Below, piece by piece: positions 60,010-64,000 of a stretch of 64,000 nt of DNA. A program made the position numbers and the translations under genes. Source of the stretch: Sphingopyxis sp. (GTDB taxonomy: Bacteria; Pseudomonadota; Alphaproteobacteria; Sphingomonadales; Sphingomonadaceae); the NCBI GenBank assembly GCA_016793775.1, contig JAEULK010000030.1:1-64000 (forward strand). The letters run 5' to 3'. Every line of letters begins with the position of its first letter. Position 1 is the stretch's first letter. The notes beneath the pieces are model-generated. The model was given only the letters and a program-made list of their open reading frames with translations. It was not told where the DNA came from and searched no databases.

Positions 60010-61179
60010 TCAGCTCAGCGGCTTGTCGTAGATCTGATAGACGCGGTTGACCTTGGCATCGATCGCCTTGGCGACCGCGTTCATGCCCTGATTGTCGTCG
60101 AGCACCCAGCCGAGGTCGCCGCGCTTGGTGCCATAATGCGCGACCGCGTCGCGGCGGATATATTCGATCATCATGAAGGCCAGCGTGCTCGCCATGCGGC
60201 TGTTCTGCAGGCTTTTCGCGACGCCCATCAGCGGCACGCGCAGCGTCCGGCTCTTGGGCTTGCGCAGCCACCACAGCAGGCGCGCCCAGTTGAAGGGCAG
60301 CAGCGATCCTTCCATGTCGATCAGCAATTCGTTGATGTTGGGCAGCACGATGATGAAGGCGACCGCGACGCCGTCGAGCTCCGCCACCCGCACAAAATCC
60401 TCGAACACCAGCGTTTTGAGCTTCTTGCCGACAAAGGCGATCTCGCTGTCGGTCAGCGGGACGAAGCCCCAATTGTCCGACCAGGCGTCGTTGAGCAGCC
60501 CCATGATGAGCGTCGCTTCGGCGTCGAAATTCTTCTTGTTGACCTTGCGGATGCGAATGCGCTCATTCTTGGCGCCCGCCGCGACGATGCGATCGATCAG
60601 CGGCGGGAAACCCTCTTCGACGGGCAGGTCGTAATTGATCAGCTTCTTGACCGGGCGATAACCATCGGCCTCGATCCACGCCCGATAGAGCGGGCTGTTG
60701 TGGCCCATCATCACCGTCGGCGGATTGTCGAAGCCCTCGACGAGCAGGCCGGGTTCGTCCCAGATCGAGATCGACAGCGGGCCGAGCGAGCGGTGCATGC
60801 CCTGGCCGCGCAGCCAGTCTTCGGCGGTGACGAGCAGCGCGTGGGCCACTTCGGCATCCTCGGCCTCGAGAAGGCCCCAATTGCCGGTGCCGGGTCCCAT
60901 GCCCTGTTCGACCGGCTGCGCGAGCGCGAGGTCGTCGATATGCGCCGAGATGCGGCCGACCGTCCGGCCATCGCGGCGCGCGGTGAACAGCTGTGCCTTG
61001 CCATGTTCGAACCAGGGATTTTTGCCCGGGGTGAGCAGCGCGAGAGCCTCGCCCTTCAGCGGCGGCACCCACGCCGGATCGCCGCGGTTCAGGCGATAGG
61101 CGAGCTCGACGAACTCGCGCTTGTCGGCCTTGGTCTTGACGGGATGGATGGTGACGGGGCCCTGATGATGTGCGGCCAT
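60010..61179 (-). CDS. GNAT-like N-acyltransferase-related protein (389 aa)
   Basis: A cytoplasmic protein with a GNAT-like fold in its N-terminal half (VKTKADKREFVELAYRLNRGDPAWVPPL, GRTVGRISAHIDD, LRGQGMHRSLGPLSISIWDEPGLLVEGFDNPP) and a second, similar half (SDNWGFVPLTDSEIAFVGKKL to VPLMGVAKSLQNSRMASTLAFMMIEYI), so it may be a duplicated acyltransferase. It faces a fatty-acid desaturase gene across a 112-bp gap, hinting at a shared role in lipid acylation. Precise substrate unknown. Confidence 0.75.
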   Translation of the reverse strand: MAAHHQGPVTIHPVKTKADKREFVELAYRLNRGDPAWVPPLKGEALALLTPGKNPWFEHGKAQLFTARRDGRTVGRISAHIDDLALAQPVEQGMGPGTGNWGLLEAEDAEVAHALLVTAEDWLRGQGMHRSLGPLSISIWDEPGLLVEGFDNPPTVMMGHNSPLYRAWIEADGYRPVKKLINYDLPVEEGFPPLIDRIVAAGAKNERIRIRKVNKKNFDAEATLIMGLLNDAWSDNWGFVPLTDSEIAFVGKKLKTLVFEDFVRVAELDGVAVAFIIVLPNINELLIDMEGSLLPFNWARLLWWLRKPKSRTLRVPLMGVAKSLQNSRMASTLAFMMIEYIRRDAVAHYGTKRGDLGWVLDDNQGMNAVAKAIDAKVNRVYQIYDKPLS

Positions 61180-61291
61180 GGCTGGTTTCCTGAACGATGT
61201 GCCCTATATCTGTGGCGAGGCATTAGGGCATGACGATGGCGCTGGCGACCCGCATTCGGCCATTTTGCTGCCATGAAATCATGGTGAGGAC

Positions 61292-62434
61292 ATGGATATG
61301 ACGACGATCAATCCCCCCGCCGATCGGATCGCGACCCCCTTCGTGTCCGGTGCGGCCAAGACGCCCCCATCGGCGGACGCCGACAAGAGTCGGAAGTCGT
61401 CCATCGCCGACGACAAGGCGATGCTGCGTGCGGCGTCGGAGCTGACGCGCGATCTCGTCAACCCCAGCGCGCGCATCTATTGGACCGATTTCCTCGGCTC
61501 GGCGCTGCTCGGCTATGCAGGCGTCGCGGGCGCGATCCTGTCGCCGTCGACCGGCTGGGCGCTGGCATCGGCGCTGGTCGCGGTGCTCGCGCTCTACCGC
61601 GCGGGCAGCTTCATTCACGAACTCACCCATATCCGCAAAAATGCGCTCCCGGGCTTCCGCCTCGCGTGGAATATCCTCGTCGGCGTGCCGATGCTGATCC
61701 CGTCCTTCCTCTACGAAGGCATCCACAGCCTGCATCACAACCGCACCAAATATGGCACGGTCGAGGACCCCGAATATCTGCCGCTCGCGCTGATGAAACC
61801 GTGGACGGTGCCGCTGTTCGTCATCGTCGCGGCCTTTGCGCCGATCGCGTTGCTGTTCCGCTTCGCGGTGCTGACGCCTTTGTCTTTCCTGATCCCGCCG
61901 CTGCGCAAGCTGGTGATGGAACGCTATTCGGGCCTTATCATCAACCCGCTGTTCCGCCGCCGCCCGCCCGAGGGCGAGTTCCGCCGCCAATGGGCGTGGC
62001 AGGAGGGCGGCGCCTGGGTCTGGTCGACCTTGCTGATCGTCGCGGGCGTGCTCGGTTGGATTCCGCTGCGCGCGCTGCTGATCTTCGGCGCGATCGCCTC
62101 GACGACTTTGGTGTTCAACCAGATCCGTACGCTCGTCGCGCATCTGTGGGAGAATGACGGCGGCGAACTCACCGTCACCGCGCAGTTCCTCGACAGCGTC
62201 AATGTGCCGCCGCCGGGGCTGTTGCCCGAACTGTGGGCGCCGGTCGGGCTGCGTTATCACGCGCTGCACCACTTGCTGCCCGGCGTGCCTTACCACGGCC
62301 TCGCCGAGGCGCACCGCCGGCTGAAGGACGCGCTGCCCACAGACTCGCAATATCATGGCGCCAATTATAACGGGCTGCCGGGGCTGGTCGTGCGGCTGGT
62401 GCAGGGATCGGCGCGGGGCGGGGCTGCGGTCTGA
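61292..62434 (+). CDS. Membrane fatty-acid desaturase
   Basis: A 380-aa di-iron membrane desaturase/hydroxylase. Histidine boxes: FIHELTH (about residues 108-114), GIHSLHHNRTKYG (145-152 region) and YHALHHLLPGVPYHGL (about 323-338). Four or more hydrophobic segments surround them. A disordered N-terminal tail of 45 residues precedes the first helix. The enzyme should desaturate or hydroxylate acyl chains with O2 and electrons from an unidentified carrier. Confidence 0.9.
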   Translation: MDMTTINPPADRIATPFVSGAAKTPPSADADKSRKSSIADDKAMLRAASELTRDLVNPSARIYWTDFLGSALLGYAGVAGAILSPSTGWALASALVAVLALYRAGSFIHELTHIRKNALPGFRLAWNILVGVPMLIPSFLYEGIHSLHHNRTKYGTVEDPEYLPLALMKPWTVPLFVIVAAFAPIALLFRFAVLTPLSFLIPPLRKLVMERYSGLIINPLFRRRPPEGEFRRQWAWQEGGAWVWSTLLIVAGVLGWIPLRALLIFGAIASTTLVFNQIRTLVAHLWENDGGELTVTAQFLDSVNVPPPGLLPELWAPVGLRYHALHHLLPGVPYHGLAEAHRRLKDALPTDSQYHGANYNGLPGLVVRLVQGSARGGAAV

Positions 62435-62483
62435 TCTGGAGCGCTTTCGCGAATATTCGCTTGGCGGAGTTGCCCCCAATTCT

Positions 62484-62587
62484 CGTCATGCTGAACTTGT
62501 TTCAGCATCCATGGCCTGAACTCGAATGTGACCGCTGCGCCGAAGGGAACGACAGGCCATGGATGCTGAGACGAGTTCGGGATGACG
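62484..62587. repeat. CGTCATGCTGAAC/GTTCGGGATGACG extragenic palindrome
   Basis: Arms 62484-62518 and 62553-62587 share ATGCTGAA/TTCAGCATCCATGGCCTG in inverse orientation. It lies between convergent desaturase and lptG genes. Confidence 0.8.
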
Positions 62588-62623
62588 ATGCGATGAACCG
62601 TCGCCTTTCGCCCGAAACGAACC

Positions 62624-63721
62624 CTATTCCTCGGTCCGGATCAGGATCATTTCGCCGATCAGCGCGAACAGGATGAACGGTCCCCACGCCGCCAGGAACG
62701 GCGAATAAGCCCCCAGATCGCCCATCGCGAGCGCAAAATTGTCGGCGACGAAATAGGCGAAGCCGAGCGCCATGCCCAAAATCGCGCGCACGAACAATTT
62801 GCCCGAACGCGCCAGCCCGAACGCCGCGACGGCGCCGAGCAGCGGCATCAATATCGCCGACAGCGGCCCCGAAATCTTGTGCCACAGCACGCCCTTCAGC
62901 GCGCTCACCGGGCGCCCCGCGGCCTCGAGTTCGTCGATGGCGCGGCTCAGCTCGAGGAAGGGCAGTTGCTCGCCCTTGACCTGCGCCAGCGTGAATTGGT
63001 CGGGCGCCACGCCCTTCGCCGCGATGATCGTGCCCAGCGGCTGGAGCGTGCCCGAGCGGCGGATGAAGCGTTTGGCGTTCGTCAGCTCCCACCCGCCCGC
63101 GACCGCACGCGCGCTGTCGGCCGACAGGATCGACGACAGCACCCCGCCGGTGCGTTCATAGATGGTGACCTTGTTCAGAACCACCGCCGGGCCGCCGGTC
63201 TGCACCGTGCCCGCGTTGATCAGATCGTCGCCGGCGCGCACCCAGATGTTGCTGCGCACGCCATTGTCGATCGGGACCTTGGCATATTGGACCTTTTGCC
63301 ACGCCGCGAGCGCGGCGGTCGAGCGGGTGACGATGCGTTCGTTGAACGCAAAACTGATCCCGGCGACAAGGAAAGCGGCGAGGAACAATGGCGCGAGCAC
63401 CTGATGCGCCGACATGCCGGCGCCCTTCATCGAGATCACTTCGCTGTTCTGGTTGAGCGTCATCAGCGTCAATATGGTGCCGAGCAGCACCGAAAAGGGC
63501 AGGAAGGTCTCGATGATCTGCGGGATGCGCATGCCGACATAGCGCCACACGTCGCTGTCGCTGTTGCCAGCGACCGCCAGGATCTTGCCGCTCTCGCCGA
63601 GCAGGTCGAGCGTCTGGAGGATCAGCACCAGCGCGAACAGGATCGCGAAGGTGCGGACCAGGAACAGGCGGCCGACATAAAGCGCCATCGTGCGCGACGG
63701 GAAAAAGGACAATTGATGCAT
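62624..63721 (-). CDS. lptG: LPS export permease LptG
   Basis: A 365-aa inner-membrane subunit of the LptB2FG transporter that extracts lipopolysaccharide from the inner membrane. Three N-terminal helices (LVRTFAILFALVLILQTLDLLG, FLPFSVLLGTILTLMTLNQNSEVISMKGAGMSAHQVLAP coupling region), a periplasmic beta-jellyroll (about 140-260) and three C-terminal helices (HKISGPLSAILMPLLGAVAAFGLARSGKLF onward) are seen. ATG 63721 shares one base with the lptF stop; coupling favours equal LptF and LptG synthesis. Confidence 0.93.
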   Translation of the reverse strand: MHQLSFFPSRTMALYVGRLFLVRTFAILFALVLILQTLDLLGESGKILAVAGNSDSDVWRYVGMRIPQIIETFLPFSVLLGTILTLMTLNQNSEVISMKGAGMSAHQVLAPLFLAAFLVAGISFAFNERIVTRSTAALAAWQKVQYAKVPIDNGVRSNIWVRAGDDLINAGTVQTGGPAVVLNKVTIYERTGGVLSSILSADSARAVAGGWELTNAKRFIRRSGTLQPLGTIIAAKGVAPDQFTLAQVKGEQLPFLELSRAIDELEAAGRPVSALKGVLWHKISGPLSAILMPLLGAVAAFGLARSGKLFVRAILGMALGFAYFVADNFALAMGDLGAYSPFLAAWGPFILFALIGEMILIRTEE

Positions 63722-64000
63722 CAGGCGGCGCCCTCGGCAAGCCGCGGCTTGCGCTGGAACAGGCGGGCGAGCGCGCGGACGCGCTGGCCGACCTTTGCCG
63801 CGACCCGTTCGAGCGCGCCGATCGGCTGGCCGCCCGGCACATGCGCGGTCTGATAATACATCCACACCGCGAGCGCGGCGAACAGCAGGAAGGGCACCCA
63901 TAGCGCGATCAGCGGATCGACCCCGCCGCGCGCGCCCAGATCCTCGGCATATTCGTTGATCTTGTGCTGGGTGACCAGCAGCACGATCGACAGGAAAATG
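63721..64000 (-). CDS. lptF: LPS export permease LptF (5' end cut by window edge)
   Basis: The C-terminal 92 residues of the partner permease are present: a hydrophobic helix (IFLSIVLLVTQHKI), a periplasmic-side loop, the last membrane helix (IALWVPFLLFAALAVWMYYQ) and a basic cytoplasmic tail with RVAAKVGQRVRALARLFQRK. The position just upstream of lptG and the final-helix pattern identify it; the larger part lies beyond the window. Confidence 0.85.
   Translation of the reverse strand, partial: IFLSIVLLVTQHKINEYAEDLGARGGVDPLIALWVPFLLFAALAVWMYYQTAHVPGGQPIGALERVAAKVGQRVRALARLFQRKPRLAEGAA

Overview
This window is GC-rich, densely coded chromosomal DNA from an alphaproteobacterium, most likely a sphingomonad close to Sphingopyxis. 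That reading rests on the gene content (tandem TorF-type outer-membrane proteins, a sigma-F/NrsF-linked bufferin operon, an Anbu peptidase locus, an NrdR-controlled nrdA), on strong T/C at third codon positions, and on many short extragenic palindromes of sphingomonad type. I see no rRNA, tRNA, CRISPR array, prophage or intact insertion sequence. Genes cut by the window edges are nrdA (left, 3' end missing) and lptF (right, 5' end missing).

Left part (1-24 kb): nrdA with a tandem NrdR-box promoter and a hairpin-rich leader; a specialised Hsp70 (hscC) translationally coupled to a membrane J-like protein; a 20-codon gene with its own Shine-Dalgarno and terminator; a CHASE2-GGDEF-EAL protein; an acyl-CoA dehydrogenase; the tRNA t6A gene sua5/tsaC; a DMT transporter; a VOC protein; an SDR plus a thioredoxin-like lipoprotein; an acyl-CoA carboxyltransferase beside a duplicated operator-like palindrome and a MITE-like element; an acyltransferase; an S41 peptidase behind a BlaI/CopY-type operator; an HxlR/NIPSNAP pair; ispG; and two TorF-type proteins.

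Middle (24-39 kb): Fe superoxide dismutase, a surface-glycan type O-acyltransferase fused to an SGNH domain, L-serine dehydratase, and a one-carbon block (class III alcohol dehydrogenase, purU, VOC protein, a ProX-type deacylase, and S-formylglutathione hydrolase) that carries formaldehyde to formate through glutathione. Then follow a quinone oxidoreductase, a DEAD-box helicase, a BaiN-type flavoprotein, and a GreA-family factor coupled to a 59-aa Myb/SANT-like protein.

39.4-44.6 kb is the most distinctive block: a compact operon for a copper-binding RiPP (bufferin, DUF2282) with its MNIO/DUF692 and DUF2063 maturation proteins, a DoxX membrane protein, an ECF sigma factor of the SigF type and its membrane anti-sigma NrsF. 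A GTAACC-N16-CGAA promoter stands in front of it. Two GIN-domain (DUF2807) secreted proteins follow; the first has its ribosome-binding site inside a perfect 14-bp hairpin.

Right part (44.6-64 kb): SDR; a protein with three TonB-C-like repeats; a short secreted protein directly upstream of secA that could be a secretion monitor; secA overlapping a ModE-type DNA-binding gene; a TauE exporter; and the Anbu operon (ATP-grasp, alpha-E, transglutaminase, Anbu) with a class II glutamine amidotransferase nearby. A DUF1800/DUF1501 pair, an acetyltransferase-like protein, a membrane fatty-acid desaturase and lptG/lptF complete the window.
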